A DNA stretch of 64,000 nucleotides, taken from assembly GCF_000317105.1 (NCBI RefSeq), contig NC_019693.1, forward strand, positions 6,201,227 through 6,265,226. Reading direction: 5' to 3'. Position 1 is the stretch's first letter; every line of letters begins with the position of its first letter. The position numbers and the translations under genes were made by a program. Positions 19,055 through 28,514 of this stretch are shown here, one piece after another. The notes beneath the pieces are model-generated. The model did not search any database. It was not told the origin of the DNA and saw only the letters and a list, made by a program, of their open reading frames with translations. Source of the stretch: Oscillatoria acuminata PCC 6304 (GTDB taxonomy: Bacteria; Cyanobacteriota; Cyanobacteriia; Cyanobacteriales; Laspinemataceae).

Positions 19055-20662
19055 CTAGCGAAAACCCTTCCAGAGGCCAATGTCTAAACGGCCATCGGAG
19101 GTAAAAACCACTTGGAATTCCGCCAAAGAGGAATCGCTGCCGGTAGTGTTGCGGACATAATCGGCAGAGGGCTGATGTAACTCCTTCAGGGGCGTTTGAT
19201 TCAAAGCCGTCTTAGCCAGGGAATCCGTTGCTTCGTAGTCCACGATCGCCCCTTGAGCATTCACCCAAATCCGATAGACCAGGTTTCCTTCAAAGTCGGG
19301 TATTTGGCTCCAGGTGCGGTCGATGGTGTCATAAACCTGATGTTGTAATGATTCCAGGACCACCGGATCTTGAATATTCGCCGCCAGAGCAATTGCCGGC
19401 TGAAGGTTGCCTGACTCCTCTGCCTCTTTGTTTGCTTGAGCCAGTTTCCCTTCACCCAACTGATTTTTTTCCTGTTCTTGCGCTTCTAGTTGGCGTTGTT
19501 CCTCCGCTTCTCGTTGATGTTCTGCGGCGATTTCTTGCTGTCGAGCATTTTCCGCTTGAGCGTAAAGAAAACCCCCACCACCGAAAACCAACAAAGCTAA
19601 AATCAGGGCCCCAATTAACATGGGCATTTTATTCTGGCCCTTAGCTTCAGGACTCGGTTGAGCAGGCAGTGATGGTTCTGAAGGGAGTGATGGTTTTGAA
19701 ACGGGTGGAGTGGGGATTCCCGCAGACCGTTGATTAGCCGTCCCATTACTGGGCTCATAGGTTGGGTAATTCGCCATCACTGTAGGTTTATAGGTTGGGT
19801 TCGCCACGGCTGTGGGTTGATAAGTTCCACCACTCCCTGGAGATTGTAAAGCCGTTAAAACTTCCGTCGCTGTTTTATAGCGGTCTTTAAAGTGATAGCG
19901 AATCATTTGACTGAGCACGACTGTCAATGCTGGACTGACTTCGGCTTGGTCTTGCCAGCTAATTTCTCCGGTGTCATTATCTTCGCGCAGTTGATTCGGT
20001 AACATCCCCGTCAATGCTTGAATGGCAATCATCCCTAACGCATATAAATCGCTATTGGGGCGAGGTTTGCCTCGTCCTTGTTCCGTGGGCATATATCCCG
20101 GAGTGCCAATGGCTACAGTGCCGCTGACTTGTCCGGTTTGGGGAATTCCTTGATTGCCCACTTCTTTAATGGCCCCAAAATCAATCAGGACTAATTTATT
20201 GTCTGACTTTCGCCGCATAATATTATCCGGCTTGATATCCCGATGGATTACTCCTTGAGTGTGGACAAATTGCAAAATGCCCAGCACATCTTCGAGCATG
20301 GTCTTCACTTGAGTTTCGCTCCATCGCTGACCCAAGGGCAATTCCGCACTCAGGGGATGACCCTCGATAAATTCTTGGACTAAATAGAATTCTTGATTTT
20401 CTTCAAAGTAGGCAAACAACCGGGGAATTTGCGAATGTTCTCCCAGTTTTTCTAAGACTTGGGCTTCACTATTAAATAACCGTCGGGCAATTTGTAATCC
20501 TTGCGGTGAACTATTAGCCGGTTTCAGGTGTTTGAGAACACATTGAGGATTGCCCGGACGGTGGGTATCCTCGGCAATGTATGTTTCTCCGAAGCCTCCC
20601 GAACTGAGAGACTTAACGATTTGGTAATGTCCGGCTAGGGTTTTGCCAACTTCAATGGTCAT
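19055..20662 (-). CDS. Ser/Thr protein kinase 4 with TonB-like / cyanobacterial C-terminal domain
   Basis: 535 residues; catalytic domain as in kinases 1-3 (GGFGET, HRDIKPDN, DFGAIKE, GTPGYMPTEQ), then a linker and one transmembrane helix near 345-365 (MLIGALILALLVFGGGGFLY). A short Gln/Glu repeat follows. The last ~110 residues form an alpha/beta domain (TIDRTWSQIPDFEGNLVYRI; VNAQGAIVDYEATDS; FQVVFTSDGRLDIGLWKGF) of a kind seen at the ends of cyanobacterial kinases, with a TonB-C-like feel; the fold assignment is tentative. It starts 45 bp after the stop of the FHA-WD40 gene, so the two are probably co-transcribed. Confidence 0.95.
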   Translation of the reverse strand: MTIEVGKTLAGHYQIVKSLSSGGFGETYIAEDTHRPGNPQCVLKHLKPANSSPQGLQIARRLFNSEAQVLEKLGEHSQIPRLFAYFEENQEFYLVQEFIEGHPLSAELPLGQRWSETQVKTMLEDVLGILQFVHTQGVIHRDIKPDNIMRRKSDNKLVLIDFGAIKEVGNQGIPQTGQVSGTVAIGTPGYMPTEQGRGKPRPNSDLYALGMIAIQALTGMLPNQLREDNDTGEISWQDQAEVSPALTVVLSQMIRYHFKDRYKTATEVLTALQSPGSGGTYQPTAVANPTYKPTVMANYPTYEPSNGTANQRSAGIPTPPVSKPSLPSEPSLPAQPSPEAKGQNKMPMLIGALILALLVFGGGGFLYAQAENARQQEIAAEHQREAEEQRQLEAQEQEKNQLGEGKLAQANKEAEESGNLQPAIALAANIQDPVVLESLQHQVYDTIDRTWSQIPDFEGNLVYRIWVNAQGAIVDYEATDSLAKTALNQTPLKELHQPSADYVRNTTGSDSSLAEFQVVFTSDGRLDIGLWKGFR

Positions 20663-20707
20663 GGTTGTTTAGGATGGGATAGTTAGGGACGTCAGAAATG
20701 GTCAAAC

Positions 20708-22195
20708 TTAGAATGTCCAAATTTTCAGAGTGTGGTCTTGACTGCCACTGGCAAAAAGTTGGCCATCGGCACTGATTGCCATTGCTCCTACTTGCCAGGG
20801 GTATCCAGAGAGGGTGCGAATTTCTGATCCGGTTTCTAAGTGCCACAATTTCAGAAGATTGTCATCGCTGGCACTGGCTAATACCGATGAGTCAGGGCTA
20901 AAACATACGGTATGGATGGCCATTTTGTGACCGGATAAAGTTAAAGTCGTTTCGCCAGTGGCCAGATTTCGGAGTTGAATGGTTTTGTCGCGCCCCGCCA
21001 TTGCCAGTAAACTGCCATCGGGACTATAGGCGATCGCCTTGATTTTGCCTGATACTTCAAGGGTTGAAGTGGGTTCGCGAGTGGTAACGTTCCAAAGTTC
21101 AATGGTCTGGTCTTGGCTGGCGATCGCCAAAGTTTGCCCATCAGGACTCCATGCGATCGCAGTGACTGCTAATTTTTCACTATTTAGCGGGTCTAAATCC
21201 TCTCCGGTTTTGCCATTCCACAGTCTAACTGTTTTATCTCGGCTGGCAGTTGCCAAAATACTACCATCGGGACTAAAGGCAACAGCAATAACGGGCATTT
21301 TGTGTTCTGAAATACTGATCAGTTCTTCACACGTGGCCAAATTCCATAATTTAACAACTTTATCATTACTTCCGCTCGCAATTAACTCCCCATCGGAAGA
21401 AAATGCCACTGAATTTACAATATTGGTATGTCCGCTAAAAGTTTGAATATTATCAGCTTTGGCTAAATCCCATAAACTTTTTTGACTGCTGTTCAACGGG
21501 ACGTTGGACAATTGCGGGGAAACGGGACTAAGCGTCACCACTTCCGGTTGAACAGGTCGAACGCTGGGCTCGATTGTTTTGGCAGCAGGAGTCGAGACTG
21601 GCTTGGTTTCTTCCTCTACCGCGACTTGTTTTGCCGCGACTTGTTTTGCCAATTCTTCTGTCCCCACTGTTTTTTGGGGTTCCTCTACCACAACTGATTT
21701 CGGTTCGGGTTTCGCAATCACTTCTTGTTTTGGCGTGACTGGGGTTGATTGGGGTACAGGTTGCGAACCTATCTCTGGAGGTTCGATGGTTTCTGGTTTT
21801 GAGGGTGAAGCGGTGATTTTTTTATATTGACAGCCAAAAATAAATTCTGGCCCATCGTAACTCAAGACAATGCGATCGCCTGAGCGTAAATCTCGACAAC
21901 CTTGTAACTTTTGGCCGTTGATAAACGTTCCATTGGCACTATTTAAATCGCAAAGTTCCCATATCGGTTCAGGTTCGCCCACTCTCAGCTTAATTTGAGC
22001 GTGCCTCCGAGAAACTGTATTATATTGGTTAGAGTCAACCGGAATCTGGCAATCTGGAGATCTACCGATAATCGTAGCTTGACTGACGGATAAATCATAA
22101 ACAGCTTGTTTAGTTTGGTTGCTGGAATTGACTGGAGTCACCAGGGTTAGTCGAGCCTGAATTTCAATATTCTGAAATCCTTGATTTTCACTCAT
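20708..22195 (-). CDS. FHA domain plus WD40 repeat protein
   Basis: 495 residues. The FHA domain spans about 35-115 (TIIGRSPDCQIPV, SRRHAQI, LNSANGTFINGQ, RSGDRIVLS). A low-complexity Pro/Glu/Val linker with repeated AKQVA units follows to about residue 235. The C-terminus has six WD40 repeats (about 250-495), each with an AFSPDG-like turn and a (D)xTxxLW strand, enough for a propeller only if a seventh blade is irregular or supplied in trans. No signal peptide. It is the first gene of the FHA/kinase/coiled-coil block and probably its promoter-proximal gene. A phosphothreonine-reading scaffold for the adjacent kinases is the natural inference. Confidence 0.92.
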   Translation of the reverse strand: MSENQGFQNIEIQARLTLVTPVNSSNQTKQAVYDLSVSQATIIGRSPDCQIPVDSNQYNTVSRRHAQIKLRVGEPEPIWELCDLNSANGTFINGQKLQGCRDLRSGDRIVLSYDGPEFIFGCQYKKITASPSKPETIEPPEIGSQPVPQSTPVTPKQEVIAKPEPKSVVVEEPQKTVGTEELAKQVAAKQVAVEEETKPVSTPAAKTIEPSVRPVQPEVVTLSPVSPQLSNVPLNSSQKSLWDLAKADNIQTFSGHTNIVNSVAFSSDGELIASGSNDKVVKLWNLATCEELISISEHKMPVIAVAFSPDGSILATASRDKTVRLWNGKTGEDLDPLNSEKLAVTAIAWSPDGQTLAIASQDQTIELWNVTTREPTSTLEVSGKIKAIAYSPDGSLLAMAGRDKTIQLRNLATGETTLTLSGHKMAIHTVCFSPDSSVLASASDDNLLKLWHLETGSEIRTLSGYPWQVGAMAISADGQLFASGSQDHTLKIWTF

Positions 22196-22240
22196 ATATC
22201 GTTAATCAACTAAAAATCATAATCAACTTATATCATCCAG

Positions 22241-22489
22241 TTAATTTCCACAATTTACCCAATGTTTTAAAGAACGGTGGATCGGCTGACTTTGTGGGGA
22301 AAATATGCCAGTAGCTACCAGACCAATCAGACCCTTGATGGTTAAAGTCGTCACCACACCGAGGCGATCGGCCACAAAGCCACTGATTAAATTTCCTAAT
22401 GGCGTTATGCCGATAAAAGCAATGGTAAATGAACTCATAATCCGGCCTCGTTTATCATCGGGTGACAGACCTTGTAATGAGGCATCCCA
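22241..22489 (-). pseudogene. MFS transporter fragment
   Basis: About 83 codons read as the C-terminal third of a major facilitator: LSPDDKRGRIMSSFTIAFIG, then LGNLISGFVADRLGV and a hydrophobic helix, matching the loop-TM10/TM11 part of ENTS/EntS-like transporters. A TAG precedes the frame at about 22490 and the tail degrades after IFSPQSQP. No other part of the transporter is found nearby, so this is a relic. Confidence 0.75.
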
Positions 22490-22860
22490 CTAGGAAAAGG
22501 ATTAACTTAGGTCAAATTACAACCCCACCAATGGCTAGTTTTGCTTGTCGGACTTTTCGCCGTTGCTCATCATTACATTGATTTAGGCCAACAATAATCC
22601 GTATATTTTGTTACGAAACATTCGAGGAACATCCGAAAATATTTCTCTTTGCTTGCCAAATAATCAACCGTGAAACCGAAGCTAAAAACCTCCGTATAAT
22701 TACGGACATCTTGAAGAGAGGACTTAGTAGATATGCCAGTAAGTATTTAAGGTGAACTCTTTTGAGTAGGGCACGATTAAAGTCACTCTGGGTCAAAATT
22801 TAATTTGATGAATTCCAATAATGTTAATTAACTTAAATCTAAGTTGTCAATAGCGCTCAT

Positions 22861-22910
22861 CTTCGACATTTTGCGACATTTTGCGACATTTTGCGACATT
22901 TTGCGACATT
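22861..22910. repeat. 10-bp direct repeat TTGCGACATT, five copies
   Basis: Five consecutive 10-bp units; the last four are exact TTGCGACATT and the first reads CTTCGACATT. Isolated GGCGACAAAT half-matches follow near 22963. Together with the inverted block at 23087 it gives a pair of opposed arrays about 180 bp apart. Confidence 0.9.
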
Positions 22911-23086
22911 TTTAAGAAATTCAACAAATCCGGCAAATGGTCGCTTCACATTTTGCTAAAAAATAGGCGACAAATTTTTCGCTATTTATAGGTTCGATAT
23001 CTATACATCCTTTATATGGTAAAGGTTCCAATCCATGCTTTCCCAGACTTATCTCTCAGAAAAAATTTTTAGCGGCCTATCCCTCC

Positions 23087-23113
23087 ATGTCGCAAAATGT
23101 CGCAAAATGTCGC
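23087..23113. repeat. Inverted copies of the 10-bp repeat
   Basis: ATGTCGCAAA repeats two and a half times here (ATGTCGCAAA, ATGTCGCAAA, ATGTCGC) and is the reverse complement of the unit at 22861-22910. Confidence 0.9.
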
Positions 23114-23654
23114 GGCTATAAGTTTTGTAAAGATTTATTAAAGATGACATTTAAGCACTTTCTGTAACCTCGGTTACTATGTAGTTCATTTTCGCCACAG
23201 AGTCACATAGGGCGCAGAGGAGGGATAAGGAGACCGGGGTGACTAATACGGCGAATATGAGCATTTTTTATGGTGAATTTATCCCATTTATCTCTTAAAG
23301 GTCACCCAGAAGGGTCCTCTGTGCATTGTTCGGGATCTCAAAAGCCAATGAAAGAGGGTATTGATCGGGAGAAGAAACGATAAAACTGCTTAAGGAAAAA
23401 CCTGACCCAGTTTTATTGAGTCAGATTTTCAAACGCTTATCCAGTCGGTCGGCTGTATCCACCAACATTCCCCGGGGGCCAGTGGCCATTAAATGATTGA
23501 AGGTATTGTTAGGGAATTTTTGGTGCCGGATCACAGATGGTATGAAGAAACCCGGTTTCTTAACTGGGGTAAGAGGATGTCCTGAAAAAACTACCTGAAT
23601 TTAAGGAAGCTAATAATTTTTAAATTCCTTGAATTGGGGTGATTTTATAATTGT

Positions 23655-24977
23655 TTATCCTCCATACTCAAATAGAATTTCATTGCGTTTCACGGCATCT
23701 ACATGACCTTGGCTGGAATAGCCGGTAAACAGGTTGTGGATTTGGGATGGGGGCATCAGGGTAGTGTGCCAGGTCTGTAAGAATTGTTGTAAAAGTTTAT
23801 CCTGTTCTTGTCGAAATCCGTCTAAATAATTGCCTCGGTTGAGAATGGCAAAGCAAATCCATCCTTTATCTTGGGTGGGGAGGATTCCCGCGAGGGCGCT
23901 GACATCCCATAAAGTGCCGGTTTTGACTACTGCACCTCCGGGAATCTGTCGGTAGTCCATTGTGCCGCCATCTCGACCGGCGACGGGAAAGAGGTCACTT
24001 AAACTGAGGTTTTTGGGTTGTAAAAGTTGTTGGAGGGCCATAAACATTCCACAGGCGGCCCGAGGAGAAATTTGGTTTTCTCGTCCTAAACCGGACCCAT
24101 TAATCAGTTGAATTTCTGAGAGGGGAACTCCGGCAGCTTTGGCGGAGAGGTTACGAACTTGGTTGACGCCGCCCAAGGCATCGGCTAACATTTGGGCCAT
24201 GACGTTGTTGCTGTAAATGTTCATTTGTTGCAACAATTCACGCAAGGGCAAGGACCGATGGCGGATTAAGAGGGTTTGGTTGGGAATGGGTTGGTTGGCG
24301 ATCGCAATTTGTCCGGCGATCGCCACTTGAGGTTTTGGAGTCCCCGGTGCCATTTGCCAATAGGCATGGTTTGCCTCATGGGTCCACAGACGCTCATCGA
24401 GTGCCTCGCGCAACATTTCGGCACTCACCTGGGGATTCTCATAAAAATTCATGGAAAAGTTGCCGGTAATCATTAAATTACCCGTCACCTGACGAATGCC
24501 CATTTGATTCAGGGTATTCCCCAGAACGATCGCCTCTTCCCAAATAAAAAAGGGGTCATCTCCTCCCGTGACAATCAAATCCCCTTGCAAGACCCCATCA
24601 ACAATTTTACCCTGGGTCCCAATCAGGATTTCAAATTGATGATCGATGTCCCAAGTTAATAAAGCAGCTAAAGAGGTGGCGACTTTTGTAATTGAAGCGG
24701 CAGGAAGGGGAACTGTCCCTTGGTGATTCGCCAACAGTTGATGACTCGATTGCACCCAGACCCCTTGCCCTTCAGTCTGGAGGCCCTTGGCGACTAATCC
24801 CTGCAAGTATTGCTGCACCTGTTGTTCGGTGGGTGGATCGGCAATCTCAGCTAGAATATAGCCGGGAATTGCGGGTCCTAGGACTAACTCCACGGCATTT
24901 TCCCGAGGGAGTTTTAGCCCCGTCATATCCAACCACACCGAGAGCAAACCGGAACTGAGTAAATCCAGCATTACCAC
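23655..24977 (-). CDS. dacB: D-alanyl-D-alanine carboxypeptidase / endopeptidase, PBP4 type (S13)
   Basis: Penicillin-binding protein of family S13 that trims or cleaves D-Ala peptide bonds in peptidoglycan. The three active-site motifs are readable over 440 residues: SITK (in PAASITKVATSL, near residue 95), SNN (in IYSNNVMAQML, near 264) and KTG (in GGAVVKTGTLWDVS, near 363). The N-terminus (LLSSGLLSVWLDMTGLKLP) is only weakly hydrophobic, so secretion by a classic signal peptide is uncertain. The GTG at 24977 or ATG at 24971 could start translation. The gene diverges from plsX, 260 bp apart, so two promoters face outward from that gap. Confidence 0.93.
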   Translation of the reverse strand: MVMLDLLSSGLLSVWLDMTGLKLPRENAVELVLGPAIPGYILAEIADPPTEQQVQQYLQGLVAKGLQTEGQGVWVQSSHQLLANHQGTVPLPAASITKVATSLAALLTWDIDHQFEILIGTQGKIVDGVLQGDLIVTGGDDPFFIWEEAIVLGNTLNQMGIRQVTGNLMITGNFSMNFYENPQVSAEMLREALDERLWTHEANHAYWQMAPGTPKPQVAIAGQIAIANQPIPNQTLLIRHRSLPLRELLQQMNIYSNNVMAQMLADALGGVNQVRNLSAKAAGVPLSEIQLINGSGLGRENQISPRAACGMFMALQQLLQPKNLSLSDLFPVAGRDGGTMDYRQIPGGAVVKTGTLWDVSALAGILPTQDKGWICFAILNRGNYLDGFRQEQDKLLQQFLQTWHTTLMPPSQIHNLFTGYSSQGHVDAVKRNEILFEYGG

Positions 24978-25237
24978 AAATTCGTAAAGCGTTCTTTATC
25001 CTTTTTACAAGGTTTTGTACGCAATACCCTAAAAAGATGCCTGGAATGAGGGGGGCGATCGCCACTCAATGAACACCCGGATTTCGCTTCTAAACTGGGA
25101 TTTCCAGGGTTGCACCCAGTAGCCCCTTCCCTGCAGGAATCCCCCGAAAAAAAATTATCCTCAGAAACCATTCCCAAGAGTTATGCGATGGTATAAGGCT
25201 TCTGGTAAAATTTGTAAGGTTTCTATGACTTCGATCA

Positions 25238-26305
25238 ATGGGATCTTCACGGGCACGGATCGCTATAGATGCTATGGGCGGGGATAATGCCCCCGCAGCA
25301 ATCGTTACGGGTGCGCTTCAAGCCGCCTCGGAGTTGGACGTAGATGTTCTTTTGGTCGGCGATCCTGACAAGATCGACTCCTGCATCAAAGAACATCAAA
25401 AAGACGCCAATTTCCCCAATCCGAATCAGGTGGAAATTATTCCGGCTGATGAAGTGGTGGAAATGCACGAGGAGCCTTTAAGCGCTTTAAAACGGAAGCG
25501 CAATGCTTCCATTCGAGTGGCTATGGAATTGGTGAAGAAAAACCAAGCTCAAGCCATTGTTTCAGCAGGGCACTCCGGTGCGGCAATGGCAGCGGCCCTA
25601 TTACATTTAGGGCGGCTGCGTGGAATTGACCGGCCAGCCATTGGTGCCATTTTTCCGACTATTGTTCCCAATAAATCCGTTCTGATTTTGGATGTGGGGG
25701 CGAATGTAGACTGTCGTCCCAAGTTCCTAGAACAGTTTGCGGTAATGGGAACGATTTACAGCCAATACGTTTTGGGGGTAGAAGAACCCAGAGTCGGACT
25801 GCTCAATATCGGGGAAGAACCCTCGAAGGGCAATGATCAGGCGGTTCGGACTCATCAGATGTTGGTTGACAATCCCCTAGTTCCCTTTTTTGGGAATGCG
25901 GAGGGTCGCGACATTCTGTCGGGTAACTTTGATGTGATCGTCTGTGATGGCTTTGCCGGCAATGTCGTCTTGAAGTTCGCTGAAGGTCTTGGGGAAATTG
26001 TTTTAAACATTCTCAAAGAAGAGTTGACCCAGGGAATCATGGGGAAAATGGGGGTTACCCTATTAAAACCGAGTCTGAAACGGTTTAAGCAACGGGTGGA
26101 TCACGTTGAACGCGGAGGCGGCTTATTATTGGGAGTAGCCGGAATTTGCATTATTACTCATGGCAGTTCCCAAGGCCCCACGGTTTATAATGCAATTCGC
26201 TTGGCAAAAGATGCCATCGACCACAATGTGCTCGATCGAATGCAGTCCCAGTTTGAATCACCGAAGCAACTCACGGCAGTACCCGAACCGACGGCTGAAA
26301 GTTGA
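25238..26305 (+). CDS. plsX: Phosphate acyltransferase PlsX
   Basis: Converts acyl-ACP to acyl-phosphate, the first committed step of phospholipid and glycolipid synthesis in cyanobacteria. 355 residues; typical features are IAIDAMGGDNAP near the start, the VGAGHSGA-like VSAGHSGAAMAAALLHLGR, LLNIGEEPSKGND, and the C-terminal GGGLLLGVAGICIITHGSS. It is followed in the same direction by fabH and fabD, the standard bacterial arrangement that couples fatty-acid initiation to membrane-lipid synthesis. The tail is followed by a short GGTTGACGGCTGAA direct repeat (about 26290-26335). Confidence 0.97.
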   Translation: MGSSRARIAIDAMGGDNAPAAIVTGALQAASELDVDVLLVGDPDKIDSCIKEHQKDANFPNPNQVEIIPADEVVEMHEEPLSALKRKRNASIRVAMELVKKNQAQAIVSAGHSGAAMAAALLHLGRLRGIDRPAIGAIFPTIVPNKSVLILDVGANVDCRPKFLEQFAVMGTIYSQYVLGVEEPRVGLLNIGEEPSKGNDQAVRTHQMLVDNPLVPFFGNAEGRDILSGNFDVIVCDGFAGNVVLKFAEGLGEIVLNILKEELTQGIMGKMGVTLLKPSLKRFKQRVDHVERGGGLLLGVAGICIITHGSSQGPTVYNAIRLAKDAIDHNVLDRMQSQFESPKQLTAVPEPTAES

Positions 26306-26416
26306 CGGCTGAAGGTTGACGGCTGAAGGTTGACGGCACCGATCCGGCTGCGATCGCGCCTTTGGATACTCGAAACAACCGCGTATGACTCAAGAACCGA
26401 CCGAGGGAGAATCAGT

Positions 26417-27415
26417 TTGAAAGAAATAGGGGTAGGCATTGCAATTACAGGAAGCGGTTCAGCGACTCCAGCGAACGTCCTAGACAATCAAGCACTGTGT
26501 CAAATGGTGGAGACTTCGGAGGAGTGGATCGAGTCTCGCACCGGGATTCAGACCCGACGAGTGGCTTCTGGGGAAGAATCCCTCACGGAACTGGCGACTC
26601 AGGCGGCATTCAAGGCAGTCGCCATGTCGGGTCTCCAACCGACAGACCTGGATTTGATTGTTCTGGCGACTTCCACGGCAGATGACCTGTTTGGCAGTGC
26701 TTCCAAAATTCAGGCCAATCTAGGTGCAACTCGGGCAGTCGCCTTCGACCTCACCGCTGCCTGTTCTGGGTTTCTGTTTGGTTTCGTCACCGCTGCCCAA
26801 TTTATCCGCACGGGGGTCTACAAAAATGTCCTGGTCATTGGGGCGGATCTCCTCTCGCGCTGGGTGGATTGGGGCGATCGCCGCACCTGTATTCTCTTTG
26901 GCGATGGCGCGGGGGCTGTGGTTATGCAAGCCAATACCACTCGCGATCGCCTCCTCGGTTTTGAGTTGTGCAGTGATGGCAGTCAAAATGACTGTCTGAC
27001 TCTCGCTTTCCAACCCCAGGAGAAAGCCCTCACTCCTAACCTGTCCGTCGGCCAAGGCACCTACCAGTTCATCCAAATGAACGGCAAAGAAGTCTACCGC
27101 TTCGCCGTCAAACGAGTGCCGGAAGTGATTGAAAAAGCCTTATATCGCGCCGATATCGAGGTCGATCGCGTAGACTGGCTGTTGCTCCATCAAGCCAATC
27201 AGCGCATTCTCGATGCCGTCGCCGTCCGACTCAAAATTCCCACTCATAAAGTCCTGGGCAATCTCGCCAACTATGGCAACACCTCCGCTGCTTCTATCCC
27301 GATCGCCTTGGATGAAGCAGTCCGCGAAGGCAAAATTAAACCCGGCGATGTCATTGCCGCTGCCGGTTTTGGTGCGGGACTGACTTGGGGTTCTGCCATT
27401 TTTGAATGGGGCTAA
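26417..27415 (+). CDS. fabH: 3-oxoacyl-ACP synthase III
   Basis: Condenses acetyl-CoA with malonyl-ACP to start fatty-acid synthesis. The frame is open from 26330, but a TTG at 26417 preceded at 6 bp by GAGGGAGA gives the normal 332-residue protein starting near KEIGVGIAITGSGSA; the 29 extra upstream codons do not look like FabH. Catalytic triad: Cys in TAACSGFLFG, His in LLHQANQRI and Asn in LANYGNTSAAS. GAGLTWGSAI closes the protein. It follows plsX by about 110 bp and precedes fabD by 180 bp. Confidence 0.95.
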   Translation: MKEIGVGIAITGSGSATPANVLDNQALCQMVETSEEWIESRTGIQTRRVASGEESLTELATQAAFKAVAMSGLQPTDLDLIVLATSTADDLFGSASKIQANLGATRAVAFDLTAACSGFLFGFVTAAQFIRTGVYKNVLVIGADLLSRWVDWGDRRTCILFGDGAGAVVMQANTTRDRLLGFELCSDGSQNDCLTLAFQPQEKALTPNLSVGQGTYQFIQMNGKEVYRFAVKRVPEVIEKALYRADIEVDRVDWLLLHQANQRILDAVAVRLKIPTHKVLGNLANYGNTSAASIPIALDEAVREGKIKPGDVIAAAGFGAGLTWGSAIFEWG

Positions 27416-27592
27416 CCGAGATAGCGTTCTACCCCCCGCACCCAGGATCGGCTTCCATTCGCAAAGGCTGGAGGCTCTCCGGGGCGGGGATCAGAGCCAG
27501 TTAGGAGCAAACAGACTTTTAAAAACCAAATGGGGGATGAACCAAGTTCTTTACCCTCTCTTTTTTGAAACCTAACCACGACAAATTGACAA

Positions 27593-28474
27593 ATGACGAA
27601 AACAGCATGGGTATTTCCCGGACAGGGCTCGCAAGCCCTAGGCATGGGTGTAGATGTAGCAAACCTGCCCATCGCTCAAGAAAAATATGCCGCCGCTGAG
27701 ACGATTCTCGGCTGGTCCGTTTTGGACATTTGCACCAACGCCGAAGATAAACTAACCAGCAGTCTCTACACGCAACCGAGTCTCTATGTTGTAGAAAGCA
27801 TTCTGGTTGATTTGATGCGCGATCGCCATCAACAACCAGACCTCGTTGCCGGACATAGTTTAGGCGAATATGTCGCCCTCTATGCCGCCGGTGTCTTTGA
27901 CTTTGCCGCCGGATTACAACTGGTCAAATATCGCGCTGAACTCATGAATACCGTCGCCGGGGGTCAAATGACCGCCCTGATAGGCTTCAACCGGGAACAG
28001 CTTGATGCTCAAATTAGTGCCACTCCTGATGTCGTCCTCGCCAATGACAACAGCGATGGACAGGTGGTGATTTCTGGGACTCCCGAAGCGGTAGAGTCGG
28101 TAATTGCCGCCATCAAGGTCAAACGGGCGGTCAAATTAAATGTAGCCGGGGCCTATCATTCCCCCTTCATGGAACCCGCACAAGCTGAGTTCCAAAAAGC
28201 TCTCGATGCCGTTCCCTTTACCGATGCGATCGTTCCGGTTCTGTCCAATACCGACCCCACCCCGGAAACCAAAGCTGAGGCGTTAAAACAGCGTCTCTCT
28301 CGGCAGATGACAGGTTCGGTGCGCTGGCGGGAAATCATGTTACAACTTCCCCAAGAAGGCATCGAAAGCGTGATAGAAATTGGACCGGGTAAGGTTCTGG
28401 CTAATTTAATCAAACGCGCCTGTTCTGATTTAGCTGTCACGAATGTCAGTACAGCGGCTGACTTACCGGCATAA
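27593..28474 (+). CDS. fabD: Malonyl-CoA:ACP transacylase
   Basis: Loads malonate onto ACP for chain elongation. 293 residues with the family landmarks FPGQGSQALGMG near the N-terminus, the nucleophile elbow GHSLGEYVAL (catalytic Ser near residue 93) and the catalytic His in GAYHSPFMEPA near 201, then VIEIGPGKVL. It is the third gene of the plsX-fabH-fabD set. The ATG at 27593 follows directly after a TGACAAATGACG stretch; the 5' gap of 180 bp holds no gene. Confidence 0.97.
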   Translation: MTKTAWVFPGQGSQALGMGVDVANLPIAQEKYAAAETILGWSVLDICTNAEDKLTSSLYTQPSLYVVESILVDLMRDRHQQPDLVAGHSLGEYVALYAAGVFDFAAGLQLVKYRAELMNTVAGGQMTALIGFNREQLDAQISATPDVVLANDNSDGQVVISGTPEAVESVIAAIKVKRAVKLNVAGAYHSPFMEPAQAEFQKALDAVPFTDAIVPVLSNTDPTPETKAEALKQRLSRQMTGSVRWREIMLQLPQEGIESVIEIGPGKVLANLIKRACSDLAVTNVSTAADLPA

Positions 28475-28514
28475 TTTTCTTCAAGACAGACGCAGTTTGT
28501 TTTAACCCCACACC

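Larger units (their letters stand above)
22490..23654. other. 1.2-kb gene-poor region
   Basis: No supportable gene. It contains the 10-bp tandem repeat described at 22861, its inverted counterpart at 23087, and a GAAACCCGGTTTCTT repeat near 23546. Open frames here are short and lack family features. The region separates the kinase/FHA block from the carboxypeptidase gene, whose 3' end faces it. Confidence 0.6.

Noticed and set aside
22611-22796. 61-codon minus-strand frame in the gene-poor gap
   Set aside because: Unusual composition, no domain, no neighbour logic; likely chance.
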